Source of the DNA: Latrodectus hesperus
Taxonomy: Eukaryota; Arthropoda; Arachnida; Araneae; Theridiidae
Direction of reading: 5' to 3'
NCBI GenBank assembly: GCA_037975125.1
Contig: CM075856.1
Span: 3,432,536 to 3,496,535 of the forward strand
DNA length: 64,000 nucleotides
Under the pieces are notes generated by a model that searched no databases, was not told where the DNA came from, and was given only the letters and a program-made list of their open reading frames with translations. Of the stretch, positions 34,305 to 46,675 are shown in pieces (the stretch's first letter is position 1; each line of letters opens with the position of its first letter). The position numbers and the translations under genes are program-made.

Positions 34305-35105
34305 AAGATGTTCCTTTCCAAGTGAGCATGATCTTACCACTGAATCACATTGAGCATTTTGATCAGGAATCTGTTTTATAACAATTCGAAGTAAACATCC
34401 TAACAGATGAAAACTGTTCTGAGATGTTCCTTTCCATTGAGGACGATCTTACCACTGAATCACATTGAACATCTTGATCAGGTATCTATTTTATAACAAC
34501 TCGAAGTAAACATCCTAACAGCTGAAAACTGTTCTGAGATGTTCATTTCCATTGAGCACGATCTTACCACTGAATCACATTGAGCATTTTGATCAGGAAT
34601 CTGTTTTATAACAAATCGAAGTAGACATCCTATCAGCTGAAAACTGTTCTGAGATGATCCTTTCCATTAAGCACGATCTTACCACTGAATCACATTGAAC
34701 ATTTTGATCAGAAATCTGTTTTATAACAAATCGAAGTAGACATCCTATCAGCTGAAAACTGTTCTGAGATGATCCTTTCCATTAAGCACGATCTTACCAC
34801 TGAATCACATTGAACATTTTGATCAGAAATCTGTTTTATAACAAATCGAAGTAGACATCCTATCAGTTGAAAACTGTTCTGAGATGATCCTTTCCATTAA
34901 GCATGATCTTACCACTGAATCACATTGAGCATTTTGATCAGGAATATATTTTATTACAATTCGAAGTAAACATCCTAACTGCTGAAAACGGTTCTGAGAT
35001 GTTCCTTTCCGATGAGAATGATCTTACCACTGAATCACACTGAGTATTGATCAGGAATCTATTTTATAACAATTCGAAGTAAATATCCTAACAGCTAAAA
35101 TCTGT
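34305..35105. repeat. Tandem array, about seven copies of 115 bp
   Basis: ACCACTGAATCACATTGA recurs at exact 115-bp steps (TACCAC at 34335, 34450, 34565, 34680, 34795, 34910 and 35025). The central copies are nearly identical; the first and last are more diverged and the last is slightly shortened. Confidence 0.95.
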
Positions 35106-36605
35106 TTTTAAAGCATTTTATCGTATACCGAGAAATATTTTCCAAGAGATCTTTTCACTGGTGGTGGCCGAATTCATGTGTTCATAAGAGGGAAATTCAG
35201 GGAAATTCCAAGTACTCATTCCAACAAATATGTATGCAGAAAGAATAAAATAAAACATGAATTACACATAATATAACAATGAGATGACAATCGATTAGTT
35301 TGTGCTTTGCATTTCAACATTATGCATTCGAACTTCACGTCTGTCGTGAATTCTTTTTGTGGTTTCAAATTTCTCTTAAATTATAAAGGCATGAGAAAAT
35401 TTCTGTCATGTACAAATAGCTATTATATAGTGCTAAATAATAAAATTAAAACATTGTTTGATGGTAACGATGTCGAATTCGGGTTTTCCACATTGAAGAG
35501 CACGGTTCAATCACTATAATTCGGTAAGCTGTATCATATGTCTCAGAATACACAATGAACCTTCAGTGTTCTTTTGAAGAGTTTGTTCTAATATAGCAAG
35601 CGTATACCCATGATGATTAAACAAACTATCAAAAAAGAAGGCGATCATCAACTTATTTCTTGTCGAACTTTCATATCTACCATCCCAGCTCAGCAAAGAC
35701 ACAAGTAGTATAAAAATCTTTAAAACTTTAATTATTTTCAGTAGTGTATTGTTAAATAATAATTTTTTAATGCTTAACATTCAGAGAAAGTAATTTACAC
35801 GTTTTATTTTTATATCGGAAGAATAAATTAATAATTACTGAGTGTTCTTAAGCTCATATTTATAATAGAATAAAGACATATTTGATATTAAAGTATTTTT
35901 GACCAGAAAACAATATATTCGAGGAAGATAAAACAAAATCAATTTTCATAATTGCTGTAAATTATGAGAGAAAATATTTGATATTTACAGAATAAGCTTA
36001 TTTTCTGGTGTAATAGGATGATTACTTTGTGAAAACTATGTCTTTATACTAATCACAATGCTTGATAAATGAAGAATAAATAAGCTTTTTTCATTGGTTT
36101 TATAAATCTAATATAAATGAAATAAATAAATCCGTTATATCTAAACATAACTGTGCTCTCTAAATCTAATATCAGATAAGTTCTTACAAAATTCATCTTG
36201 AGAATATTGAAATTGCAAAAATCTAACTTACACTTTCTCAGTGAATTGATGCCCAAATATCATTTTCTAAATAAGTTATAAGCATGTTGGCATATCATGG
36301 TTTTGATAAGAGTTCTTATTTGGGGGAGAGTTCTAAGCTTAAATATTGAACACTATTGAACAATAACATATGAATGTTGCGTTTCGTGCACGTGTATTTT
36401 CATGCACGTCTGTCTACGTTTTTGTAAGTTCTTCATACTTTCATTCTTTTCCGCCATTCAATAATGTTCATTATCAATGAAATATTATCCGACTTCACGC
36501 ACACAAAATAGCAGATGTAATTGAAGTGTCATTTTCAATTGTACTCCCTGTTTTACTTTATTCAATAAAGATCAAAATTCTAGAAACTATAAGTGGTGCT
36601 ATATA
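35106..36605. other. AT-rich stretch, nothing recognised
   Basis: Contains several short open frames on both strands with no family resemblance and AT-biased codons. Confidence 0.5.
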
Positions 36606-36609
36606 ATAA

Positions 36610-37165
36610 ACAGTGAAGCAAGTCCATCTATTCTGCTGAAACTCGAATAGGATCTCTCAAAGACCATGATGTCCATATCCAATGGACTACATCCCATGTA
36701 AATATTAGTGGCAATGTGGAACCGCATATAGACTGGCCAAAGAGGGCAGTGAGGAAGATACGCCCACTGGTTCATCACTTACATATCAGAAACCTAAAAT
36801 AAAAATCTAGACTAAATTCAATCTGGCAAATTCCACCCACACACCAATGGTACTCTGGAACATCTCCTGGAAATAAACTTGGGACCGAAAATCTCAGACC
36901 ACTTGAGATTGGTTTGATTCTCAAGTGGAGATTTAAAATGTTTATCGTTTGAACGTGGTACAAAAAATTATCCCAATTGTAAGAAGTTCTGCGACCATCC
37001 AGCCTCACCGAAACATATTCTGGATTGCGTCGGACTTTCCCGGGAGGATTTATCCTCAGATCCCCTGCTAGTTATCGACTTTCTGAATGCCAACTATTTA
37101 TTGGAGTTGATCTGACAAATGTCAGATCTCTTAAAGAAGATAAGCCACAACAACAAGTCAAAAGA
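36610..37165 (+). pseudogene. LINE RNase H and C-terminal fragment
   Basis: Across two frames the plus strand reads VHIQWTTSHVNISGN (RNase H motif around the catalytic His; usually WIPSHV), then LAKEGSEEDTPTGSS, IPPTHQWYSG, SGDLKCLSFERGTKNYP, CKKFCDHPASPKHILDC and DFLNANYLLELI. The same C-terminal order is seen at 20.5 and 55.2-55.7 kb. The insertion ends in CACAACAACAA. One frameshift separates the RNase H motif from LAKEGS, and further stops make it inactive. Confidence 0.82.
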
Positions 37166-37167
37166 AT

Positions 37168-37738
37168 TTGGATACTATAAAAATAATTTTATAGCAATAC
37201 CTTGATTGTTTGGTGTACTGTACAATGTCAAAAAATTATGCAATAATTTCACTGAACCCAAACACACTAAATGATCTTATTAATTGTTTTGCAAGTTGAA
37301 AATAAAGCTAATGTCCTAAAATAAAGCTCATCAAGTGAACTTAAATTCAAAGTGTAAAGTGGTTGATTGTGTTGGCTCAACAATGGCCTGAAAACTAAAA
37401 TAATGACATAATAAAACAGTTTTCACACATTGGAAAGAAAAGCAGAATATTGATTTAGATATTAGCTCATAAAGATTTTGATTTCAATAGTTCTGTTAAT
37501 GTTATCATTTGGTAATTATTTATTCCTTTCTAAGCAAATTTCCAGTTCTGTTCTTAAAAACATAAACAATGGAAGAATTCAGTTACAAATAATTGTACTT
37601 TTCACTGAAACAGAGATAAACATTTTACTGAACGTTTACACGTTAAAGCTGACCTATTTTGAATTTCTTCAGTTAGTAAGATACAAATATTTGCCGAGAA
37701 AAATGCATGTCATAATGATCAATCTTTCTATACTGACT
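37168..37738. other. AT-rich spacer
   Basis: No recognised motif. A 93-codon plus-strand open frame (37478-37759) overlaps the start of the next array and resembles no family I know. Confidence 0.45.
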
Positions 37739-37741
37739 ATA

Positions 37742-38212
37742 CTTCGAAAGAACGAGTAGAAACGAAAAGAGAAACAAAGCTGTAAATACTGATTGTAATC
37801 TTACCTTTCCTTCAGTTATTCTTAGCAACCTCTTAAGAAAAAAACTTCTAACTGACAATGCTTCGAAAGAACGAGTTGAACCAAAAGAGAAGCACAGCTG
37901 TAAATATTGATTGTGATCTTACCTTTCCTTTAGTTATTCTTAGCGAACTCTTAAGAAAAAACTTCTAACTGACGATGCTTCGAAAGAACGAGTAGAAACA
38001 AAAAGAGAAGCACAGCTGTAAATCCTGTAATCTTACATTTCCTTTGTTTATTCTTAGCGACCTCTTAAGAATAAAAACCTCTAACTGACTATGCTTCGAA
38101 AGAACGAGTAGAAACAAAAAGAGAAACACAGCTGTAAATACTGATTGTAATCTTACCTTTCGTTCAGTTATTCTTAGCGACATCTTAAGAACAAAAACAT
38201 TCCCTGGATACA
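37742..38212. repeat. Tandem array, four copies of about 117 bp
   Basis: CTTCGAAAGAACGAG begins at about 37742, 37861, 37978 and 38094 (spacings 119, 117, 116). Each unit also holds CAGCTGTAAAT, AATCTTACCTTTCC and TTATTCTTAGCGACCTC. Open frames on the minus strand here are repeat translations. Confidence 0.93.
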
Positions 38213-38213
38213 T

Positions 38214-39185
38214 ATGCATTAAAGCGTTGATTTCAATAAATTGAAATTTCATTTCATAGAAACTGTTTTTCATAGAAATTCTTTTGTATGCATTTAGTTT
38301 AGAATTATAAGCAATTGTATAAACAACTCAAAGTTCATTTTTAATAATATTAATTGCAGAAGTTAAAGGAATAAATCTGAGTTAAATTTTTAATAGAAAT
38401 TCATACTGTGATAAGATAAAAATCTGTATGTCTATAGGAACTACTTGATCTGTTATATCCTCCGTCTTTCATGGGTGGAATGTTTGAACAAAGGTTTCTC
38501 TTTGTAGTTAAATTAAAGCTTCAAGGAACTGCGCTGATTGGATTATTTGCATTCAGGGTGATTCAGAGGATCACAAGGATTGGATATTTGTGATTCCAAA
38601 AAGACAGAGTTAGCAATTTATTTCATTCGTCCACAAGAATCAGCGATATTATTTATTGAGTGTTTCTCCCCAACAATCACCGAATGGACATGGATAAAAG
38701 AGCAGTGGATTACACCCAATATAGGCGGTTATTTTTTGTGTAACACTATTTATCTATATTCAAACACTTATATTTTTTTGTGATTGTTCACTACAATAAT
38801 GTTAAGGACTTAAATTTTAATTTCATTGATAAAGAGATGTTAAGAGGTTAGGTAGATCATGTTATGTTTCAGTCATAAATTGATTATTATCTCGAGTTAC
38901 CAAGCAAAATGTAAAAATGTAATGATTCAAATCTGGAAATAGAGTTATTTACTGATATTCAGTACTCCTTTTTAATGTAACCTTTGAAAATTTTATAGCA
39001 TATTTTAAATTAAAAAATATGGTAAAGAAACTCGAAAAGGAAAGAAAATTTATAACTAAATACACACACATATAAATAATTTGCTCTTAGCTAAATCTTT
39101 TTATTTCATTACGCACTTTGATTTTGCATGAAAAATATTAATACTATTCAATTTATCTTTGTAGCCCTAGCAAAATTTAAGGATT
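38214..39185. other. AT-rich stretch, nothing recognised
   Basis: A 67-codon plus-strand frame (38580-38783) lies in a slightly GC-richer patch. I could not assign it to any TE or gene family. Confidence 0.45.
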
Positions 39186-39189
39186 CTTC

Positions 39190-39632
39190 TTCTTCAGCAC
39201 GGCAGCCCGGGGTGGGCCAAGGTTTTCCTCACAACACTCCTCCATTGTGTTCTCCGGGAAGCGACAGTTCTCCAATTTGTCACTTTCAACACTTTAAAGT
39301 CCTCCTCTACACAATCAGTCCATCTAAGTTTGCTCTGACCCCTAGATCTGTTTGCAATGGGCCTATAATTAAAAATTCTTTAAGTCAAAGACCAGGGGTC
39401 TGTTCGACAGATATGGTAAGCAAATCTCAAATGGCATATTTTAATATAATTGACGACGTCAGCTTCCTTAAAAAGTCTGTAGAGCTCGAAATTGTATCTG
39501 TAACTCCAAACTCCATTTTCATTTACAGCATCAAAAATCTTTCTTAGGACTTTTCGTTCAAATATTACAATTTGATTTGACAGAGTATATGTTAGAGATC
39601 AGGTTTCACATCCATAAGTGAGAACAGGTCCT
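39190..39632 (-). pseudogene. RTE-like LINE reverse transcriptase C-terminal fragment
   Basis: Minus strand: VLTYGCET (Trp lost to a stop), then FERKVLRKIFDAVNENGVW, YRYNFELYRLFKEADVV, NYIKICHLRFAYH, NRSRGQSKLRW, DCVEEDFKVL, NWRTVA and TLAHPGL. This order (VLLYGxETW ... RRIFG ... LRWxGHV ... RGRPxxRW ... DL ... NWR ... AHxGL) is characteristic of the C-terminus of RTE-like LINE ORF2 proteins. Two in-frame stops and a degraded arginine-rich stretch show it is dead. The plus-strand 139-codon open frame over it is a shadow. Confidence 0.85.
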
Positions 39633-39633
39633 A

Positions 39634-41230
39634 AAAATTTAAGGATTAGATAGATTAAATTATTTAACTTTTTTATAAATTTTTATTTTATCAAGACATA
39701 TAGAAAGAAGAATACGAGCAAAAAACGGCCAATGAAAGAATTACTATGAAATTTTTATAAACAAGGCAAGTTTTTACTTGGGTAGCTTTAAAAATTTAGA
39801 TTTCCGTAGTATCTTTTTTTTCTACTTTACACTAATTGTTTGGATATTACATTATAGTATTATTGAGTTTTTCTAAAAGTTATTTAAAAATAGCTTTATA
39901 TTTGACATATTTGTGCGAGCAAAATTTTTGCTATGCCACAATGCTAATATTTCATTAAATGAATTTAATATGGCTCATTATTTCATCAAATAACCACGTA
40001 GCAAAAGAAGATAAGCTTGATACATTTGTAAATTAAATTTACTAATTTTATTCAGTATTTATATTTGAACTTTTAAGCCAATCTATTGATGCACAATTAG
40101 TTAATTGAGGTCATCTGTAAGCCTCCTGGAGACTACTGTAGGCTGACAGGATGATATTTTTGAAGTTCTCATTATTGAAGATTTTTGAAGTTTTGGGGGT
40201 CCGTTGGACTTAGTTTGGTTTCCCTGCAACAAGAGGATGAATAGTAGGAATTATCGATAATGAACTGCTAATGGAATAACAATCATAATTCACAACTATG
40301 AATGGGCTAAGTAATGAAATAGACTGTTGAGATTCAATATATTCAGCTAAAGTTTAAACATCGTACCAAATAGCAATGTTACTAATTTAAAGTAAATTTT
40401 TAAAAGCATAAAAATCTTTGGAAAATGTTTGAATTCCTAATAAGCTAATCACAAAAGTAATGTATCAAAAATAAGACTGTCTGAGCTTTATAAATTTAAG
40501 TAAATTTTTTATGGCAATATATTTTCTGAGAAATTATATAAAAAACATTATTTATTATTCGTCCCTTTTAACTCGATATTTGTATTTTATTAAATCAATT
40601 TACTGTGCTTCATTCATTTACCTACCTCCCCATAATATCAGTAATGAAATATGCTTTTAAGAGGAATAACTTTTTTATCTTGAGTCAAAGCAAATGTTGT
40701 TTAAATATCAAAAAAATACCATTAACGTATCTATAACGTGAACTTGAAAGTTACATTAATTTCTTGTTCAAGAGGTAGTGGTTGCATTCTTGAGAAAGAT
40801 AGTCGTTCTGTAACGCTTTATGGATGTTAAATTTTCAAATGTTACGTCTTTCCTTTCTTGGTGTAACTTGAAAAATTTAGGAGGTTTCAATCTCACGTAT
40901 CACATGTAACAGTAGCTCTAACTTTGATTTTTTTCTTTATAAACTTTTTAGAAGTGATTAACTTTATTCATCGGCTTTGGTTGATATAATTAATAAGCTA
41001 TTAATATATTTTATTATATATTTATATTGTGAATCAAATAATCTTAGTGTAAAGAGAATCTAAGTAATTCGACAAAAATGCTTACAAATCATTTTTTAAA
41101 GCAAATGTTTAGTAGGAAAATTGAATTTTATGAGTTTCATAATGTGATTTTTTTATTTATTTTTTTATTACATTACATATATTCAAACTTGTATGCTTGA
41201 TTCTTGAGATCCGCTTGTAAGTCTTCGTTG
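39634..41230. other. AT-rich stretch, nothing recognised
   Basis: Both strands read; no protein motif, SINE head or array. Confidence 0.5.
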
Positions 41231-41234
41231 ATAA

Positions 41235-41384
41235 TAGGACAAATAGCACAATGACAGATGTTCAACCACAGAAGAATAACGAAGAAAACACCCAGGGCCA
41301 CGGTGAGAATCGAACCCACACTCCTACGCTCTCGAGCGATTAGCGGAATGATACTTTGACCACCCAGCCACGGAGCGCCCTCAT
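41235..41384 (-). mobile_element. tRNA-headed SINE of another family (F)
   Basis: On the minus strand GCTCCGTGGCTGGGTGGTCAA (A-box region) and GTGGGTTCGATTCTC (B box) are spaced like a tRNA head, followed by GTGTTTTCTTCGTTATTC. It is the only copy of this type in the window, so the family assignment is open. Confidence 0.65.
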
Positions 41385-41549
41385 GATGTGATCAATTTAA
41401 ACTTTTGAAATTGATAATCACTGAGTTGAGCTGTAGATCAAAAAATAGTAATAGTTAACACAATACATTATAATAATTTTTCATTCTGAAGCCATAAAAT
41501 CATTTGAATCATGTGACAAAATTACCTATTTTAGAAGCTTTAATTATGG

Positions 41550-42055
41550 TAAATGGAAAATGATATCACTGCAATTAAACCAGACTCCAATAATGCGGTA
41601 AAACAAAATGGCCATAGAATTCCAAATTCTGGACATAATAATCTTCTTGTGTACCACCCACATCTCCCAGACGGAAAGCCGATTACCGACAAACCCGTCG
41701 CTGACAGTCGAATTCCAGTCATTTTCAGGCCTCTTTCTTGTTCTGTCTCGAAAGACCCAGAGGAGGAATATTTTGTGGGGGGAGGAGGAGAAAGCGCTAC
41801 TCCCCTTCCAATTCCCAGGCCCTTTTAATTGAGCGGCCGTTAATAAGGAGTCCTCTTTTGAAAAGTTGCTCGTTTACCTTCCCCACCGAAGGTATAATTT
41901 CATTTTGGGAATGTTCTCTCCACTCCAGGGATCGTTACTGATTGGATGAGGATACGACGGGGAGAAAATAGAACGGGAATTGCCGAGTCGTAGCAATTGC
42001 CTCCCGCGTTTCCTTATATGTTCCCGGACAACAGGAGAGTCAAAGTGGCATACGT
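41550..42055. other. GC-richer single-copy island
   Basis: About 500 bp with far less AT bias than its surroundings (for example GAGCGGCCGTTAATAAGGAG, CTCCCGCGTTTCCTTATATG). It has short open frames in several phases but none resembling a known protein. It borders the 166-bp satellite directly. It could be a regulatory conserved element; the sequence alone cannot decide. Confidence 0.45.
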
Positions 42056-44861
42056 GTAACGAGAATCCGAGAATGACAGCTTTAGGGGTCCCCAACACTT
42101 ATAGATCCATGGAATGATCTTACAGAATAGAAGCTGGGTGATCTTATGGGTGACCACCTTTGTAAGATCAATTTAAAAAATTAATAGTCTAAAAAAACAA
42201 TAAACTATTAAACAACAAACAATAACGAGAATTCAGGAATGATAGATTTAGGGGTCTCCAACACTTATAGATCCATGGAATGATCTTACAGAACAGAAGC
42301 TGGGTGATCTTATGGATGACAACCTTTGTAAGATCAATTTAAAAAATTAATAATCTAAAAAAACAATAAACTATTAAACAACAAACAATAACGTGAATAC
42401 AGGAATGACAGCTTTAGGGGTCCCCAACACTAATAGATCCATGGAATGTTCTTACAGAATAGAAGCTGGGTGATCTTATGGATGACAACCTTTGTAAGAT
42501 CAATTTAAAACATTAATAATCTAAAAAAACAATAAACTATTAAACAACAAACAATAACGTGAATACAGGAATGACAGCTTTAGGGGTCCCCAACACTAAT
42601 AGATCCATGGAATGATCTTACAGAATAGAAGCTGGGTGATCTTATGGGTAACAACCTTTGTAAGATCAATTTAAAAAATTAATAATCTAAAAAAACAATA
42701 AACTATTAAACAACAAACAATAACGTGAATACAGGAATGACAGCTTTAGGGGTCCCCAACACTAATAGATCCATGGAATGATCTTACAGAATAGAAGCTG
42801 GGTGATCTTATGGGTGACAACCTTTGTAAGATCAATTTAAAAAATTAATAATCTAAAAAAACAATAAACTATTAAACAACAAACAATAACGTGAATACAG
42901 GAATGACAGCTTTAGGGGTCCCCAACACTAATAGATCCATGGAATGATCTTACAGAACAGAAGCTGGGTGATCTTATGGATGACAACCTTTGTAAGATCA
43001 ATTTAAAAAATTAATAATCTAAAAAAACAATAAACTATTAAACAACAAACAATAACGTGAATACAGGAATGACAGCTTTAGGGGTCCCCAACACTAATAG
43101 ATCCATGGAATGATCTTACAGAACAGAAGCTGGGTGATCTTATGGATGACAACCTTTGTAAGATCAATTTAAAAAATTAATAATCTAAAAAAACAATAAA
43201 CTATTAAACAACAAACAATAACGTGAATACAGGAATGACAGCTTTAGGGGTCCCCAACACTAATAGATCCATGGAATGATCTTACAGAATAGAAGCTGGG
43301 TGATCTTATGGGTGACAACCTTTGTAAGATCAATTTAAAAAATTAATAATCTAAAAAAACAATAAACTATTAAACAACAAACAATAACGTGAATACAGGA
43401 ATGACAGCTTTAGGGGTCCCCAACACTAATAGATCCATGGAATGATCTTACAGAACAGAAGCTGGGTGATCTTATGGATGACAACCTTTGTAAGATCAAT
43501 TTAAAAAATTAATAATCTAAAAAAACAATAAACTATTAAACAACAAACAATAACGTGAATACAGGAATGACAGCTTTAGGGGTCCCCAACACTAATAGAT
43601 CCATGGAATGATCTTACAGAATAGAAGCTGGGTGATCTTATGGATGACAACCTTTGTAAGATCAATTTAAAAAATTAATAATCTAAAAAAACAATAAACT
43701 ATTAAACAACAAACAATAACGTGAATACAGGAATGACAGCTTTAGGGGTCCCCAACACTAATAGATCCATGGAATGATCTTACAGAACAGAAGCTGGGTG
43801 ATCTTATGGATGACAACCTTTGTAAGATCAATTTAAAAAATTAATAATCTAAAAAAACAATAAACTATTAAACAACAAACAATAACGTGAATACAGGAAT
43901 GACAGCTTTAGGGGTCCCCAACACTAATAGATCCATGGAATGATCTTACAGAATAGAAGCTGGGTGATCTTATGGATGACAACCTTTGTAAGATCAATTT
44001 AAAAAATTAATAATCTAAAAAAACAATAAACTATTAAACAACAAACAATAACGTGAATACAGGAATGACAGCTTTAGGGGTCCCCAACACTAATAGATCC
44101 ATGGAATGATCTTACAGAATAGAAGCTGGGTGATCTTATGGGTGACAACCTTTGTAAGATCAATTTAAAAAATTAATAATCTAAAAAACAATAAACTATT
44201 AAACAACAAACAATAACGTGAATACAGGAATGCAGCTAGGGTCCCCAACACTAATAGATCCATGGAATGATCTTACAGAATAGAAGCTGGGTGATCTTAT
44301 CGGTAACCACCTTTGTAAGATCAATTTAAAAAATTAATAATCAAAAAACAATAAACTATTAAACAACAAACAATAACGTGAATACAGAAATGACAGCTTT
44401 AGGGGTCCCGAACACTTATAGATCCATAGAATGATCTTACAGAATAGAAGCTGGGTGATCTTATCAGTGACCACCTTTGTAAGATCAATTTAAAAAATCA
44501 ATTTTCTAAAAAAACAGTAAACTATTAAACAACAAACAATAACGAAAATACAAGAATGATAGCTTTAGTAGTCCCCAACACTTATAGATCCATAGAATGA
44601 TCTTACAGAATAGAAGCTGGGTGATCTTATGGGTAACCACCTTTGGAAGATCAATTTAAAAAATCAATTGTCTAAAAAAACAGTAAACTATTAAACAACA
44701 AACAATAACGAGAATACAAGAATGACAGCTTTAGGGGTCCCCAACACTTATAGATCCATAGAATGATCTTACAGAATAGAAGCTGGGTGATCTTATGGGT
44801 AACCACCTTTGGAAGATCAATTTAAAAAAATCAATAGTCTAAAAAAACAAAAAACTATTAA
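42056..44861. repeat. Satellite array, about 17 copies of a 166-bp monomer
   Basis: TTTAGGGGTCCCCAAC recurs every 166 bp (42081, 42247, 42413, 42579 and onward). Copies 3-13 are nearly identical; copies 1-2 and 14-17 diverge and carry small deletions, the pattern expected from unequal exchange homogenising the centre. Single-site variants (ACAGAATAG or ACAGAACAG; GGGTGAC or GGATGAC) are mixed along the array. Each monomer holds TGATCTTA twice and its reverse complement TAAGATCA once, so an 8-bp stem with a 16-base loop can form. Confidence 0.97.
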
Positions 44862-44862
44862 A

Positions 44863-45203
44863 GTTATCAATAAGTAAATTGATATTAATAATAATTTGCT
44901 AATTTTGTAGCATAAAAAATTAGATTTTTAAATACAGTGAAGTAAATAATAAGTATATTGAACTTATATCTATCCTAAGAGAAGACTCAGTGTTTTCGTA
45001 TTTTTGTTTGCATTAAAATTTTTCAAAACGTGGCTCTTGTGAGGTATTTAAAAAATATGCATGCGTTTCAACCAAGTTATAAGGAAAATTGCGTTCATCA
45101 TAATAAAGTATGAACGGAAACGTTTGATTTGTTAACCAAGCAATTATTTTACCGAGAATTAAGTTTTAAGTTAAGTTCATTTCTTATGATGAATGAATGA
45201 GTA
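44863..45203. other. AT-rich spacer
   Basis: Nothing recognised between the satellite and the next SINE. Confidence 0.5.
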
Positions 45204-45215
45204 AGTCAGATAAAT

Positions 45216-45495
45216 GTTGTTGTTGTTGTGTGCCAGCTAGGCTGGCAATATGGGGTCCGCTGCTCCACTTTTCTAACTGAACCATATTTGGTGTGGAGTC
45301 CGACTTCCTCAGTACACACATGCCATAGGGACCCGTTTATAGGGTAGGCAACCATTCACACCTCATTCTTACAAGGAAGGGACAAAGACAGGATAGATAG
45401 AAAGAAAAAAGTACATCCATATCCGAACCGGGAATTGAACTCAGGGCCTCCTTATCCGCAGTCAGGCACACTGACCACTAGACAAGATGGGCGGC
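45216..45495 (-). mobile_element. SINE A with tail 1
   Basis: Complete minus-strand copy with (AAC)n. Perfect 12-bp TSD AGTCAGATAAAT at 45204-45215 and 45496-45507. Confidence 0.94.
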
Positions 45496-45507
45496 AGTCA
45501 GATAAAT

Positions 45508-45938
45508 ATATTATGCAATAAGTTGAGACGCGTACAGGAAGAGCAGTAACTATAACTTAAGAAGTGCGTGTCTCTCATTGTAGATTGTTATTTATGAAAT
45601 CAGTTTAAATCTTTATCTGATTTACTTTAATGATGTATAATACTTAACATACTTTTCTAACTGTGATTTCTTTGCAGGTTTAGCGGTTTTATTATATTTA
45701 ACCTTAGAATTTATTAAATCCTTTATTTGCACTGTTAAATGTACATTCAGGGAATTTATAAGTAGTTTTGTACATATTGTAATGACTTGTGGAATGTACT
45801 TTTATATATAATTTTTATATAATATACTCCATAATTAAATAATGTTGTTATGAGAATGGTACAATTTTTATAACGAAAAAGCAAAAACTGTTGAAATTTA
45901 ATGAAATTATTTTATAATAAATCAGTAATATAAACTTT
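45508..45938. other. AT-rich spacer between two SINE A copies
   Basis: Nothing recognised. Confidence 0.5.
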
Positions 45939-45939
45939 T

Positions 45940-46211
45940 GCCGCCCAACTTGTCTAGTGGTCAGCGTGTCTGACTGCGGATAGGGAGGTCTTGGGTTCGA
46001 ATCCCAGTTTGGGCATGGTTGTAATTTTTTTCTCTCTCCATCTATCCTGTCTTTGTCCTTTCCTTGTGTGAATGGTTGCCTACTCTATAAACGGGTCCCT
46101 ATGGCATGTGTGTACTGAGGAAGTCGGACTCCACACCAAAATATGGTTCAGTTGGAAAAGTGGAGCAGCTCACCCCATATTGCCATCCTGGCTGACACAC
46201 GACTACAACAA
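45940..46211 (+). mobile_element. SINE A with tail 1
   Basis: Complete plus-strand copy with B box GGGTTCGAATCCC, lacking a short part of the core (GAATGAGGT), ending ACTACAACAAC. Confidence 0.92.
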
Positions 46212-46212
46212 C

Positions 46213-46672
46213 ATATAACATTTTATTTCTATAAATAAATTGAACTTTTATTTAAATATCAATATTTTTGGTCAATTTTACAACATTGCACATTTTTAAA
46301 TTAAAGTAATAAAAATGGTGGAATCTAAATATACTACTCTTCTAGGTTAATTTATTAAAATTATACCACCTTACAAAGTACGTGGGTGTTTTTTTTAGGT
46401 ATATATTTTTAGTATTTTGCATAACTTTGATTTCTTACACTTTATCTTGTACATAACTGATTTTTATAGCACATAAATTTAACTTAAAAAAATAATTTAA
46501 ATCAAAAAAATTATTCAATTGAAAAATAATTGTTTTAATAATAATTATACATTTCATAAAATATTAATTTCTGAAACTCATCTGTATAAAAAAATTTTTT
46601 AATTTTGCATCTAAATGTTATTTGAGATAGAACTGAAAATTGATAGGGGTCTTTTCTTAGATATTGTCTTTA
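46213..46672. other. AT-rich spacer
   Basis: Nothing recognised. Confidence 0.5.
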
Positions 46673-46675
46673 CTA

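Noticed and set aside
38580..38783. DDE transposase fragment
   Set aside because: I tried to match it to known DDE-type transposase motifs and could not find the catalytic context.
39128..39547. 139-codon plus-strand open frame
   Set aside because: It lies antisense to a recognisable LINE reverse transcriptase fragment and has no resemblance of its own.
42056..44861. Hammerhead ribozyme in the 166-bp satellite monomer
   Set aside because: I looked for the CTGANGA and GAAA core on both strands of the monomer and did not find them in the required order.
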